From positions 39,945,661 through 40,009,660 of the forward strand of contig OY829541.1 of the NCBI GenBank assembly GCA_963691705.1: a DNA stretch of 64,000 nucleotides, read 5' to 3'. The notes under the pieces were generated by a model. It saw only the letters and a program-made list of their open reading frames with translations, ran no database searches and was not told the origin of the DNA. Positions 1 through 9,762 of the stretch are shown piece by piece (within the stretch, counting starts at the first letter, position 1; each line of letters begins with the position of its first letter). The stretch is from Viola odorata (taxonomy: Eukaryota > Streptophyta > Magnoliopsida > Malpighiales > Violaceae). The position numbers and the translations under genes are program-made.

Positions 1-560
1 TGGCAAGGCAACATTTGAGAATGTGCAGGAAAGTCGATGAAATATCGAAATAAGTGAAGAGACTAACGTCTACAAAGGCAGCGAGATTACACAAGAATTC
101 ATTACTACCTACGGGGTATCTCTTGTCGTTAGCGAGGGAATACATCCTCAGTGATGAGAGCGTTATCAGCAAGCTATGACATTGTGGTCTCGTGATGACA
201 CCATCTTCATCAGCAAGCTATGACATTGCTTCATTACAGTGTTGCGTTATCCCGCGTTATCAGTTTGGGTTTACCGCCAGCGTTATTAGTTTGGGTATAT
301 CACTGGCGTTATCAGTTCTAGTTTATGACCAGCGTTATCGCTGCAGCATCACCACTATCAACTTGGTCAACATCCTCTCTGTGGCCAATAGTTATCGCAA
401 GCAATTGGTTCCCGTTATCCGCTTCGCTATCGCATATCCAGCACAAAGGAACTAACGAAGGAATCAGAAAAACTCAGAGATTCTCACGAATCTAACGCGG
501 CGCAAAAGGAGTAACGTTCCTCCAGATGCCGAGGAAGGAAGCCCTTGGTGAACACTCGAG
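1..560. other. Non-coding retroelement-like flank
   Basis: No convincing coding sequence is present. The stretch is rich in a GCGTTATC-type word that recurs from about 160 to 340 and again near 845, which suggests one decayed repetitive element, perhaps the U3 part of an LTR. A 20-base word is repeated at 165-184 and 209-228, 44 bases apart. Short open frames here look accidental. The element probably extends to the left of the window. Confidence 0.4.
254..357 (+). repeat. 26-bp degenerate minisatellite, about four copies
   Basis: The word GCGTTAT recurs at 254, 280, 306 and 332, exactly 26 bases apart. The first three copies share most of the interval (GCGTTATCAGTTTGGGTTTA-like) and the fourth decays after about ten bases. 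Such short tandem repeats are common in U3 regions of plant LTR elements, which would fit the surrounding LTR-like sequence, though that link is inference. Confidence 0.7.
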
Positions 561-724
561 CTCGTTTTCAGTTGGGCTTATGATAACAATTAATGAAACA
601 CTAAGGGTATATCTGTCTTCTCACCCAAAGTCAAAGCCAAATCCCTGTAGACCTTGACTGGCGTCAACGCCCCGGCTGCCGCCCGCGTTAGGCCGAGGAA
701 TCCTGGGATGGTCGACATCAGCGC

Positions 725-753
<29 letters not shown>
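725..753 (+). repeat. Poly-G run (29 bases)
   Basis: An uninterrupted run of 29 G inside the LTR-like segment. Apparent poly-glycine or poly-proline reading frames across it are artefacts of the homopolymer. Its true length is uncertain because long homopolymers are error-prone in sequencing. Confidence 0.9.
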
Positions 754-755
<2 letters not shown>

Positions 756-896
756 CCACACGGCGTCATCCTATCCCAGACCGCCCCAACAACCTCTAAC
801 GGGCGATATCCTATCTTGCTGACGCGTGCTGACGTCATCCCGGGCGTTATCTCCCCGCGATAACGCCCATCCCAGGGTAACATCCATTCTTTTGCT

Positions 897-904
897 TATA
901 AATA
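897..904 (+). promoter_or_regulatory. TATA box of LTR-like promoter
   Basis: TATAAATA lies in the middle of the LTR-like segment, upstream of a candidate transcript leader. It is a good match to a plant core promoter. Whether it is active is unknown. Confidence 0.5.
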
Positions 905-1130
905 CCACTCATTTCTAGATCAAAGGTAAGAGGGGATTCTCTACCAAAATCTCTGCCTCAGCCATACTAACTTAAGCATTGGAGTGTCTACACCGGAGCC
1001 CCCCCTCCGGCGCTTTGTAGGTACGACGGACTGTCGCAACAGTGATTCCAGACAGTCATAATCCCTACCCCACTCCCACAGACAATCAAATCTTATCAAC
1101 AGCCTAGACCTTGGGCCGCTCAAATCCACT

Positions 1131-1499
1131 CGAGTCGTAATCCAGCTGGTCTATCGCTCTGTTGTGTACCCCGAAGGTCTGATTGAAGACGTACTAGTCC
1201 AGGTTGGAGAATTCCTCTTCCCTGCAGACTTCTACGTGATTTGTTTGGAAGACGAAAAATCCACCAAGCCCTCTGACGTGCTTTTGGGCAGACCTTTCCT
1301 TCGCACAACTAAGGCCAAGATCGACGTTCATGACGCTTCAATCACTCTTGAATTTGACGAAGAAATCATCAAATTCAACATGCTCGATGCCATGAGCTAC
1401 CCTTCTGAGTTTTCAAGCGTTAATTTCGTTGATGTTATTGACCCCTTTGTGGACGAAATCTCTGACCTCAATTCTGTTGATCCTTACAGCTTTCCCTAG
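1131..1499 (+). pseudogene. Retroelement aspartic protease domain (5'-truncated)
   Basis: The reading frame opens in the middle of a gypsy-type protease: a run ending in RSVVYPEGLIEDVLVQVG, then FPADFYV, and the C-terminal LLGRPFLRTTKAKIDVH motif shared by Ty3/gypsy proteases. The N-terminal half carrying the catalytic D-S/T-G triad is absent. The frame ends with TAG at 1497-1499, and coding continues in another frame that overlaps from about 1480, so a frameshift lies near 1480-1500. This domain would release Gag and Pol products in an intact element. Here it cannot work. Confidence 0.85.
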
Positions 1500-3230
1500 T
1501 CAAGAGTCTTACACCAACCACACTGGACAGTTTCAGTTGACGTTGGTGACTCCACCCGAGTTGAATGAGACCGTAGCTGCCCTAGAGAAGCATCCATTAC
1601 TCCCATCCAACTCCGCACCATCCCCCTTAACCTCAGATCACACCAAGCTCCCACCATCTATTGTACGGGCACCTAATTTAGAACTTAAAACACTACCCTC
1701 ACACCTAAAGTATGCATATCTCGGTAGTAACGACACCCTTCCAGTCATCATCTTCAGTAAACTAGACCCACCAGAGGAGCAGGAACTTGTCACTTTGCTG
1801 AAACAATTCAAACAGGCCATAGGATGGACCATTGCCGACATCAAGGGCTTGTCCCCAGCCTTATGTACATATTGCATCCATCTCGAAGACGTCACTAAGT
1901 CCGTGTGTCAACCCCAGCGCCGCTTCAACCTACCAATGATGGAGGTAGTCAAGAAGGAGGTACTCAAACTACTGGATGCAGGCGTCATCTACCCTATCTC
2001 AGACAGTCCTTGGGTTAGCCCTGTCTAGGTCGTGCCCAAGAAGACGAGAATTACCATAACCACTGGACAGACTAGAGAACTGATCCCCACATGTATCCAG
2101 AATGGTTGACGAGTCTGCATCAACTACCGTCGTCTGAATGCATCTACACGTAAGGACCACTTCCCATTACCGTTTATCAACCAGATACTGGAGCGTCTCA
2201 CGGGCAAGATGCACTACTGTTGTTTGGATGGATATTTTGGTTTCCACCAAATTCCAATAGCCATCGAGGACTAGGAGAAGACCACCTTCACCTGCCCTTT
2301 CGGTACCTTTACCTACTGCAGAATGCCATTTGGTCTTTGTAATGCACCAGCTACCTTTCAACGCTGTATGGTAAGTGTTTTCTTGGAGTATGTCAAGAAT
2401 AGAATCGAGGTATTTATGGATGATTTTACTGTTTATGGTGACTCTTTTCCTGAATGCTTATCTAATTTGAAAAAGGTTTTACAACGCTGCATCGAAACTA
2501 ATCTTGTGCTTAATTTTGAGAAGTGTCATTTCATGGTCAATCAAGGCCTCATCTTGGGCCATATCATTTCACGAAAAGGCATTGAAGTAGACAGAGCTAA
2601 AATTGAGGTAATCGAATCGTTGCCCTACCCTACTTGTGTTCGCGAGGTCCGTTCCTTTCTCGGTCATGCAGGTTTTACAGGCGATTCATCAAGGACTTCT
2701 CCAAGATTACCCAGCCTATGTGCCAACTGCTGCAGAAAGATGTGGATTTTGTTTTCGACGACAGATGCAAAGCCGTATTCGATACCCTCAAAGAAAAGTT
2801 GATCTCAACTCCCATCATTCGTGCCCCCGATTGGACACTACCATTTGAGATTATGTGCGATGCCAGCAACACTGCCCTTGGTGCCGTCTTGGGCTAGAAG
2901 AAAGATAAGGAGACCTACGTCATCTACTATGCCTCGAAACTCCTTGACCCCACACAACGCAATTATACTACTACTGAGAAAGAATTATTAACTGTTGTAT
3001 TTACATTAGATAAATTCCGTTAATATCTTTTGGGTACTAAAGTTGTTGTCTACTCTGACCATACAACCCTTAGATGCCTTTTGACGAAGGTCGAAGCCAA
3101 GCCACGCCTCATCCGGTGGATCCTCTTACTTCAGGAGTTCGATCTGGCTATCAAAGACAAGAAAGACACCTAGAATTCAGTCGCTGATCACCTGAGCCGA
3201 CTACCATCCCAAGAAGACAACTCTGCCACA
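1500..3230 (+). pseudogene. Retroelement reverse transcriptase and RNase H (broken)
   Basis: The RT is recognised by RRFNLPMMEVVKKEV and LDAGVIYPISDSPWVSPV at the start, CINYRRLNA, TFTCPFGTFTYCRMPFGLCN, and the catalytic FMDDF (about 2415-2429). RNase H follows with CDASNTALGAVLG, TTEKELLTVVF and VVYSDHTTL, then the DHLSRLPS end of the domain. In-frame stops occur at 2026, 2107, 2272, 2895, 3021 and 3171. Most sit where the family has Q or W (for example SPV-stop-VVPKK and IED-stop-EKTTF). A one-base frameshift near 2671-2680 separates HAGF from YRRFIKDF. The enzyme would copy element RNA to DNA, but this copy is dead. Confidence 0.9.
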
Positions 3231-4587
3231 CCTATCCGCGACACCTTCCCCGATGAATACTTATGTCTTGCCTATGCTGTCCAATTCCCTTAGTTTTCTG
3301 ACATTGCTAATTATTGTGTAACTGGATCCTATCCTGCAGATGCTACAACATCCAAACGCAACCGCATTAGGAGACAAGCCAAGTATTTCATTTGGGACAA
3401 CCCATACCAGTGGAAGCATTGCTCCGACCAGATCATTAGGCGGTGTGTGACACTCGATGAGGTACCTTCCATCCTCAAATTCTGTCATTCAACGATCGAA
3501 GGTGGTCACTTTAGAGCCAAAAAGACTGCCCTAAAGGTACGAGAAGCTGGACTTTATTGGTCGTCCCTGTTTAAAGACAGCTACATATTTTGCACGTCTT
3601 GCCCAAGATGCCAAGTCACAGGTAACATAGGCGCACGAAATCAGATGCCCCTCACCGGTATTATTGCATGTGAGATCTTCGATATTTAGGTCATCAATTT
3701 CATAGGCCCGTTCCCCAACTCATTTGGCTATACTTATATTCTTTTAGCTGTTGATTATGTGTCCAAATAGGTCGAGGCTAAAGTGACCAAAACTGATGAT
3801 TCGAAAGTGGTTGTAGATTTTTTGCGTACCAATGTTTTCAACAGGTTCGGCATGCCACGTGTTCTCATCAGTGATCGTGGCACGCACTTCTGCAACCGAG
3901 TGGTCTCCAATCTCCTTCGCAAATATGGTGTCACGCATCGTACATCTACCGCCTACCCACCCACAAACGAACGGATAGGCCGAGGTATCTAATCGAGAGA
4001 TCAAATCCATTTTAGAGAAAATCGTGTATCAATCCCGCAAGGATTGGAGCTTGAAGTTGGACGATGCGCTCTGGGCATACAGAACAACCTTTAAGACCCC
4101 CATCGGTATGACACCGTATCGCCTCGTCTATGGCAAGCCGTGTCATCTACCCGTAGAGATTGAGCATAAGGCATTCTGGGCCATCCGCAAGGTCAACCTA
4201 GATCTAGATGAAGCCGGGAAGCAGCGCCGACTACAAATCTAAGAACTAGAGGAGCTTCGTGACGATGCCTATGAAAACGCCCTCATCTACAAGGGCAAGA
4301 CCAAGGCCCATCATGATAAGCTGATCTCTTCAAAATCTTTTAAAGTTGGTCAGAAAGTTTTACTATTTAATTCTCATTTGAGGCTTTTTGCAGTAAAACT
4401 TAAATCCAAATGGACCGGTCCTTACCTTGTTACCTCTATCTTTAATCACGGCGCCGTTGAAATTCAGAGTATGGACACTGGTGTTACTTTTAAAGTCAAC
4501 GGTCACAGGCTCAAACCTTTCTACGAGGGTTTCAAACCACACATTGCTGAGGAGATGGTTGTGTCTCCTCCTCCCGACTTCCCCTAG
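3231..4587 (+). pseudogene. Retroelement integrase (broken)
   Basis: An HHCC zinc-binding region is visible (CHSTIEGGHF, then CTSCPRC, about 3480-3612). The DDE core follows. The first catalytic aspartate region reads INFIGPF, so the usual D is N. The second D is intact in VLISDRGTHF, and the E-containing AEVSNREIK lies after a frameshift near 3966-3972. C-terminal sequence with [12 protein letters not shown] and KWTGPYLVT matches the gypsy integrase tail. Stops lie at 3291, 3687, 3768, 3976 and 4240. The final TAG at 4585-4587 is the probable natural end of pol. The loss of D at the first catalytic site is a G-to-A type change, like several of the stops. Confidence 0.88.
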
Positions 4588-5095
4588 ACGGACAGTGTGC
4601 GTCTTGGCCTGGACATTAACTACGGCGCTCCGTGGGAGGCAACCCACGCATCTCTTCTCTTACTCATCTTTCTTTTATTTTATTTTATTTATTTCATTAA
4701 CTATTTCCCTTTCCTTTCTTTGTATATAATTATCTCCTCTTATTTCATTTTCCTTTTCCATTCTCCCACTCTCACGCCGTATCCCTATTATTTCTCCACA
4801 TGATTTATTTCCCTATTTTCAAATAATTTCAACTGTCAGGGACACAATTTTATTCCCTTAAATCGTTCCTCTCCACCCTGACACGAACTCCATTCTTCCT
4901 ATTTGAAAAGGATATTTATTTTGGGATTTGTTTCCTTTTTGTGTAGGCGCGATTTGGAGGGACCAATCAGACACAACAAGACAAACGGCTAATTTGCCAT
5001 TTATTGAAAGCTGCCACGCTTTTTCCTTCATCTCTCTCCTGCACATCCTTCTCCTCCCACTCTTCCTCTACCTCCCCAAATCCCTAATTTCTACC
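4588..5095 (+). other. Spacer between pol and the 3' ORF of the Athila element
   Basis: A non-coding, strongly pyrimidine-rich stretch (TTTATTTTATTTTATTTATTTC at about 4675-4697 and further CT-rich runs), ending just before an ATG in good context at 5096. Athila elements usually have a long spacer here. I see no splice acceptor I could defend, although pyrimidine-rich tracts are abundant. Confidence 0.5.
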
Positions 5096-6960
5096 ATGGG
5101 TCGCAAACAGGTCGCTCACAAATCCACCATGCCCTCTACCTCTCTTTTCGACTCCGAAACACCACCACCTTCTCCAATAGATGCCACGCACCTTTCAAAC
5201 ATACCCATTCCACCATCGACCACCGTTGTCACTACACCCACACCCACATCATCCATACCGTCCCCTGTTACTCAGATGGAACAGCCGCCGGCGACAACAA
5301 CCCCTGTTCCGACTACTACCCAAGATGACCCCACCCCATCTATAGTGCCCACCCATACTACCCCTCCCCCACCTATGCAATCGGCACCTATGGCCGCCAA
5401 ATCATCCTTCGGTACCTACAACTACGGTTCCGGCTCCTCGTGGGAGACTTGCTCTGCCCGCATTTGGAGGTGACTTCTACTATACCGCCCGTCGCCTCTA
5501 GCATAGCGGTAAACCTACCTGTTCAGAAGACATCGCTCACCTAGACGGCGACGACCAGATTGCCTCCGATGAGGAGGTTGAAATTACCACCGCTACTCCT
5601 GCACCCTCTGGCGTGCCCATGAGCAGGGGCATGACTCACCGTAGCCGCTCTATCCAGCCCCGCTCTTACAAGGAAATTAGTGAAGCCCCCCCCCCTCTAA
5701 TGCTCCCGAGATTCCGTTGGATGACGCCTAACCGACCACAGAAGCTGAGACCCATGTGGTCCAGAAGAAGCGCAAGCTACTCCCTGCGGATTAGAGCACA
5801 CCGCGTAAATCCCAGCGTCTCCACGTAGCCTCCGCGGGCAGAGGCAGAACCCCAGACCCAGTGACTACTCCGCTTTCCACCAGGGCGCGCACCGCTACTC
5901 CCATCCCTCCACTTCCGGTAACCCCTGACCTCTCCTCTTTGGGTGGATGGCTGGTGTTTCCTGATAAACACCAGGTTGATAGGCTAGCTTTATTGCATGG
6001 TAAATCTATTCTCCCTTATGCCCGCCTTGATTTTGATCTGCTAGATAGGATGGGTATAGACACTCGTGTGCGCGAGCTCATCGAGAGCATAGGTTGGGTT
6101 GCTTTGTTCTACTTGGATCAGCCCACCTACTTGGAGCTCAGCCACGAGTTTTTCACAACGTTCTGGTTCGATCAAGAACGTCTGAAAGCCAAGGGCAAGA
6201 CAACCCCTGTCCTTGATTCCTCCCGTATTGTCAATTTTTGCTTAGTCAATGCCTGGTCCCACTTGTCCCTTAATGATTTTAATTGTATGCTTGGCTTCGT
6301 GAGTCGGTCTGATCTTGGTGCCCGTTGGTACCTCGATTCATTTACCACATATCCTCCCTCCTTCAACGTGGACGAGGCCTTTAGGGAGCTGACCGGTGAC
6401 CCCACTGCCGTACACAACTCCCACTTTTCAAAAAGTCACGAAATCCTCGACCCTGCCCTGCGCATCTTGCATAGGTACTTGGCCCTTACCTTCACAGGTA
6501 AGATCAATTCCTCCGGCCAATTATCTGTGCAAGAGGTGTTCTTCCTTTGGAGCATGTTGCACGACCACCGTGTCAACTTAGGTTACTAGATTGCATCGGA
6601 GTTGACAGCTATTGTCAACAACAACAGGAACCATATCTTGGCCTCTCTCATTTCTGCCATAGTTGTTAACTCTAGGAACTTTGATATTGCAAACTGTGGT
6701 TTACACTGCCCTGTTGATTTCAAATTATTAGACCTCCGTACCCTTGATGGTATGGGGCATTTTAACCTTGTGGATCGAGTGTTGTAGTTTAGTACAGGTT
6801 GCACCCCTACAAAGGACAATTTTTGGAGCTGCCCATAGTGGCAACTTTATCTTTCCAGACCTTGTCCAAGACACCACCGCACCTCCTACCTCTACCCGTC
6901 GAGCCCTAGATGCATCAGCTCCTTCCTCATCTACCGCCACTGCATCTACCAGCATGGACC
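5096..6960 (+). pseudogene. ATHILA ORF-1-type protein (broken)
   Basis: The ORF begins MGRKQVAHKS, followed by a P/T/S-rich low-complexity segment (to about 5400) and, from 5861 to 6589, a well-preserved region: WLVFPDKHQVDRLALLHGKS, LSHEFFTTFWFD, LSLNDFNCMLGFVSR, FRELTGDP and LHRYLALTFTGK. It resembles the plant retrotransposon ORF-1/ATHILA family found downstream of pol in Athila elements, sometimes called env-like. Its function is unknown. The copy has a TGA at 5471-5473, at least two frame changes between 5470 and 5860, a TAG at 6587-6589 followed by further homologous frame (ASELTAIVNNNRNHILASLI), and a TAG at 6785-6787. Confidence 0.75.
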
Positions 6961-7214
6961 TCGCGTGCAGCTGTTAGGGAGAACAACATACTGCTCCACC
7001 ACATCGTCAACCTCCTCCGTTCCTTGCCCCTAGAGATTGCTCACACTCTGCAGCAACCCTCCAGCCCCTAATCACCCCCGAACTCTTTTGCCTTAGGGTT
7101 AGTTTTTATATTTTTTCTCTTTTCTCTTGACATCCCTCCCTCTTGAACTTTTTGCTTTGCCCTTGTGTGTTTTTGTGTGACTCCCTCGCATTGAGGACAA
7201 TGCGCTGCCTAAGT

Positions 7215-7224
7215 ATGGGGGAGG
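7215..7224 (+). other. Candidate polypurine tract
   Basis: ATGGGGGAGG follows the 3' ORF and is preceded by GTATG-type context, as in plant Ty3/gypsy polypurine tracts that prime plus-strand synthesis. A 3' LTR should begin near or after it, but I could not fix the border because no partner LTR is available for comparison. Confidence 0.5.
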
Positions 7225-8050
7225 TTTTCTGTGTTTACATGACTGCATGCTTTGTATGCTTCCTTTTATCTGCCTGCGCACCTCGTTTGCATGATTGCTT
7301 ATTTCGTGATGTTTATTTTGGGCACCCTTTTTGTTTTTAAAATTTTTTCTCGAATTTTCTTCACCTATTAGGATTGCACTTAGATCTCCTCACCATGACA
7401 CGCGCACTGCCTCTATTTTAAAACCCCTAGAAAGAACACACCTTTGAACTCTTGCATTTGAAACATACTGTCTACCACTACATCTATGCCTGAACATGCA
7501 TGACTTAAGACCTCGATGCTGGGAGCAGTAATATGGACAACGAACAAAGATGAAGCTGCAATGATCAAATCAAAGAAAAGAGAAATCGGTTCGTGCTATC
7601 CCTACTGGATAAATTCAAAAAAAAAGAAAAAAAAGAAAAAAATTCAATAAAAAGCAGAAGGAAGCACGAACAAAAGCAGCAAGATCCTAGCACCATTCCG
7701 AAAGAATCTCCCCCATTTGAAGAGAAGCCGCACATCTAGCCCTAGGTGTTGTCGAGTGTCATTTCACCGACTTCTCTTTCGTTCCAGCTAAGGAACTCTT
7801 TCTCCATTCTTCTTTCTTCCTTTCTTCACTTTCTCTGTTTCTTTCTTCTTCTATTTTCTCCATCTTCTCCTTCTCCCTTCTTTTCTTCGATTCACATACT
7901 TTTTCCCTACCCTTTTCGTAAAGCTTTTTGGATTGATAGATTGCCCATGCATGTACTGCTCACTCAGGTTGGCATCGCAAACTTGACCTTGTGCTGCGCT
8001 ACCCGCATTCGACCAAGTGACTAAACACCTAGCTCTGATTGTAGGTCAAT
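7225..8050. other. Non-coding 3' flank of the Athila element, possibly a 3' LTR remnant
   Basis: No gene is visible. There is an A-rich run near 7615-7650 and a strongly pyrimidine-rich stretch at about 7790-7900. Open frames across the pyrimidine tract (S/F/L-rich) are composition artefacts. Part of this region may be 3' LTR of the Athila element, but without the other LTR this cannot be shown from the window. Confidence 0.4.
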
Positions 8051-8051
8051 T

Positions 8052-8052
<1 letters not shown>

Positions 8053-8098
<46 letters not shown>
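8053..8098. repeat. (AT)n microsatellite
   Basis: An almost pure TA dinucleotide run of about 46 bases. It can form cruciform or slipped structures and is likely polymorphic in length. Confidence 0.95.
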
Positions 8099-8100
<2 letters not shown>

Positions 8101-8356
8101 AACTAAAGAAATCGAAACAAAACGCTACTCAATGGAAAAAAACAATAGCCCATATATATGGGAGATGGGATGATAGTAGTAGTACATAGATGAATTAAAA
8201 TAAAGCCCGAAACTCTTTATCACACTTTGTTCTTTCCTTCAAAATTTAGATGCATACCCGTTAAAGAACCTCAAAATAATCAAGCAAAAGCTATATTTGG
8301 TTATCAATTACTAATCAAAATCGATTCGATTCTAATCAAGTTTTTGCCATGGCTTT

Positions 8357-8391
8357 GAAGAATCACAGTTCTTTGACAATGGTGATTCTTC
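8357..8391. repeat. Short perfect inverted repeat (hairpin)
   Basis: GAAGAATCAC (8357-8366) and GTGATTCTTC (8382-8391) are exact reverse complements separated by 15 bases. No T-run follows it and no gene abuts it. It may be a remnant of a mobile element or chance structure. Confidence 0.5.
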
Positions 8392-8689
8392 AGGCTTTGA
8401 AAATCAACAATCGTCTGCAATTCGAAGAGAGAGGAGTCTAATAGGTTATTTTTTAAAACTCAAAATAAAACCACAAAAGTATAAATTTTAAAAAATAAAA
8501 AAACCATAAAACACAAATTGAATGTACAGGTGTGATGAAATCGATTCATCAAAGTGCCGCATGATTGACAATAGTAATTTCATGGTCAATAATCAATAAA
8601 CAAACAAACAGTAAGACATCTAGATTAAGAAATATATCAAAATTAGAGGCAACCGTTGGCTTTTTTGATTGGATAAATTGCAAGTATGG

Positions 8690-8786
8690 TGCCGTTGTTA
8701 TGGCTGGAGTTTTGGGTATCTACGGATTGATCATTGCTGTGATCATCAGTACTGGAATTAACCCTAAGGCTAAGTTGCATGATTAA
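8690..8786 (+). pseudogene. Fragment of vacuolar H+-ATPase 16-kDa proteolipid (subunit c)
   Basis: The frame reads [20 protein letters not shown] followed by GINPKAK, which is the second-helix segment of plant V-ATPase subunit c and appears intact residue for residue as far as I recall the family. Subunit c forms the membrane rotor ring that carries protons in the tonoplast. Only about 28 residues remain of about 165. The match stops abruptly at PKAK, where LHD and a stop follow, and upstream residues are unrelated. This looks like one captured exon or a rearranged gene piece. No flanking exons are seen within 600 bases on either side. Confidence 0.8.
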
Positions 8787-8789
8787 ACA

Positions 8790-9350
8790 ATAATTAAGAA
8801 GATTAATTTTTTAATTAATTATAGATTATTTATTATTTTTGTTCCTCTTTTATTAAAAGATTTCCGATCAAACCTTTACATGATTAATTTAGTCATCGTA
8901 TTTATAAAAAAAACTCTAATTTAATCCCTTAATAATTAATTTAGTCAATGTGTTCGTAACAAACTTCCAATCAAACTCTTACATGATTTAATTTACTCCC
9001 CATCTTCATTAAAAAAAAATCAATTAATTCTTTTACTAATTAATTTAGTGCCCGTGCTCTCATACAATTCTTAATAAAACTCGGGCTCTCAACGTGGAGC
9101 TCACAATGTGGGGCTGGAATTGCTAGTAAAGTATGTGGGCCCGTGCTCTCAAACAGAAAGTGTGGGGCTGGAATTACCTTTGCGCATGGGAAATATCTTG
9201 GAAAAATGGTAATTGGGCTCGAATCGTACAGCTGGATAAGTTGCCGTTACCCAGATGCCACCAGCCCATTATACCCGGATCACTTCAAGTCACTTCGCTC
9301 TTCTTTTCCGCTCCGAAAACTCACTTGTCATTTTCACTTCCAGAACAGAA
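8790..9350 (+). promoter_or_regulatory. TERT upstream region and 5' leader
   Basis: AT-rich sequence with a two-copy degenerate repeat (related blocks starting at 8861 and 8964, about 103 bases apart, sharing the core ATCAAAC..TTACATGATT). Nearer the gene, CCCGTGCTCTCA occurs at 9051-9062 and 9140-9151, and TGTGGGGCTGGAATT at 9107-9121 and 9161-9175. An in-frame ATG at 9255 lies upstream of the chosen start. I found no convincing TATA box or E2F site, in keeping with a weakly transcribed, growth-regulated gene. Confidence 0.45.
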
Positions 9351-9728
9351 ATGGCGAAGAAACGAAGAAAAAGAGTACCTGAGGTTATTTGGCGGTTATT
9401 CAAAGAGCGTGCTCGAACTCTAGCCAAGACCATTACATTTCTGCTTTCAGATAAAGGCGCGCCGTCTCTCTTCCAACCAGGCGATCCCTCTACCTACCAC
9501 AAACTCCTCAACAACTGCTTCGTCGTCCTCGACGACAACGCGCCTCCTCTCGCCGCCGCTTCTCCTTCCAACAGATGGCCTCAGCACCACATTGTCAGGA
9601 TGACCATAGAAATCCTGCTCCGCGACCATCCAGCTACCCCTAACATCATCTGCTCTCAGTATAACAAGGTCAGCTAAACAATTCCTCTTCCTTATCCTTC
9701 TTTTTCAAGTTTGATGTTTAACCTTCTT

Positions 9729-9762
<34 letters not shown>

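Larger units (their letters stand above)
560..1125 (+). mobile_element. LTR-like segment of a Ty3/gypsy element (partial)
   Basis: A TATA box (TATAAATA, 897-904) is followed by a short leader with GGAGTGTC and a CCGGAGCCCCCCTCCGG inverted repeat near 985-1010, then pyrimidine-rich sequence. This arrangement resembles the R/U5 portion of LTRs of plant Ty3/gypsy elements of the Tat type, recalled from general familiarity and not from a search. The segment runs directly into protease-coding sequence at about 1125-1135 with no primer-binding site or gag between. It is therefore either a truncated foreign LTR joined to the Athila element, or the product of a large internal deletion. No matching second LTR is visible. 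Confidence 0.4.
1126..7224 (+). mobile_element. Decayed Athila-lineage Ty3/gypsy retrotransposon
   Basis: The domain order is protease, reverse transcriptase, RNase H, integrase, a long pyrimidine-rich spacer, a second ORF of the ATHILA ORF-1 type, and a polypurine tract (about 7215-7224). That order and the extra 3' ORF are typical of the Athila lineage of plant Ty3/gypsy elements. Gag, the primer-binding site and a recognisable pair of LTRs are missing from the window. The coding regions are broken by frameshifts and many in-frame stops, so the copy is non-autonomous and old. The host-gene block starts about 2 kb downstream. Confidence 0.85.

Noticed and set aside
140..215. Hammerhead ribozyme (retrozyme-like) because of GTGATGAG and nearby words
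   Set aside because: The core CTGATGAG and a paired GAAA with a GTC cleavage site in proper stems are not present.
654..883. Poly-glycine or poly-proline proteins across the G run
   Set aside because: They are artefacts of the homopolymer; the flanking codons show no protein family.
1126..4587. Reassigned UAG codon or programmed readthrough in the retroelement
   Set aside because: The stops include TGA and TAA, frameshifts are present, and a catalytic Asp is lost. Ordinary decay explains all of it.
7746..8024. A 92-residue S/F/L-rich frame
   Set aside because: It is a translation of a pyrimidine-rich tract near the retroelement end; composition alone explains it.
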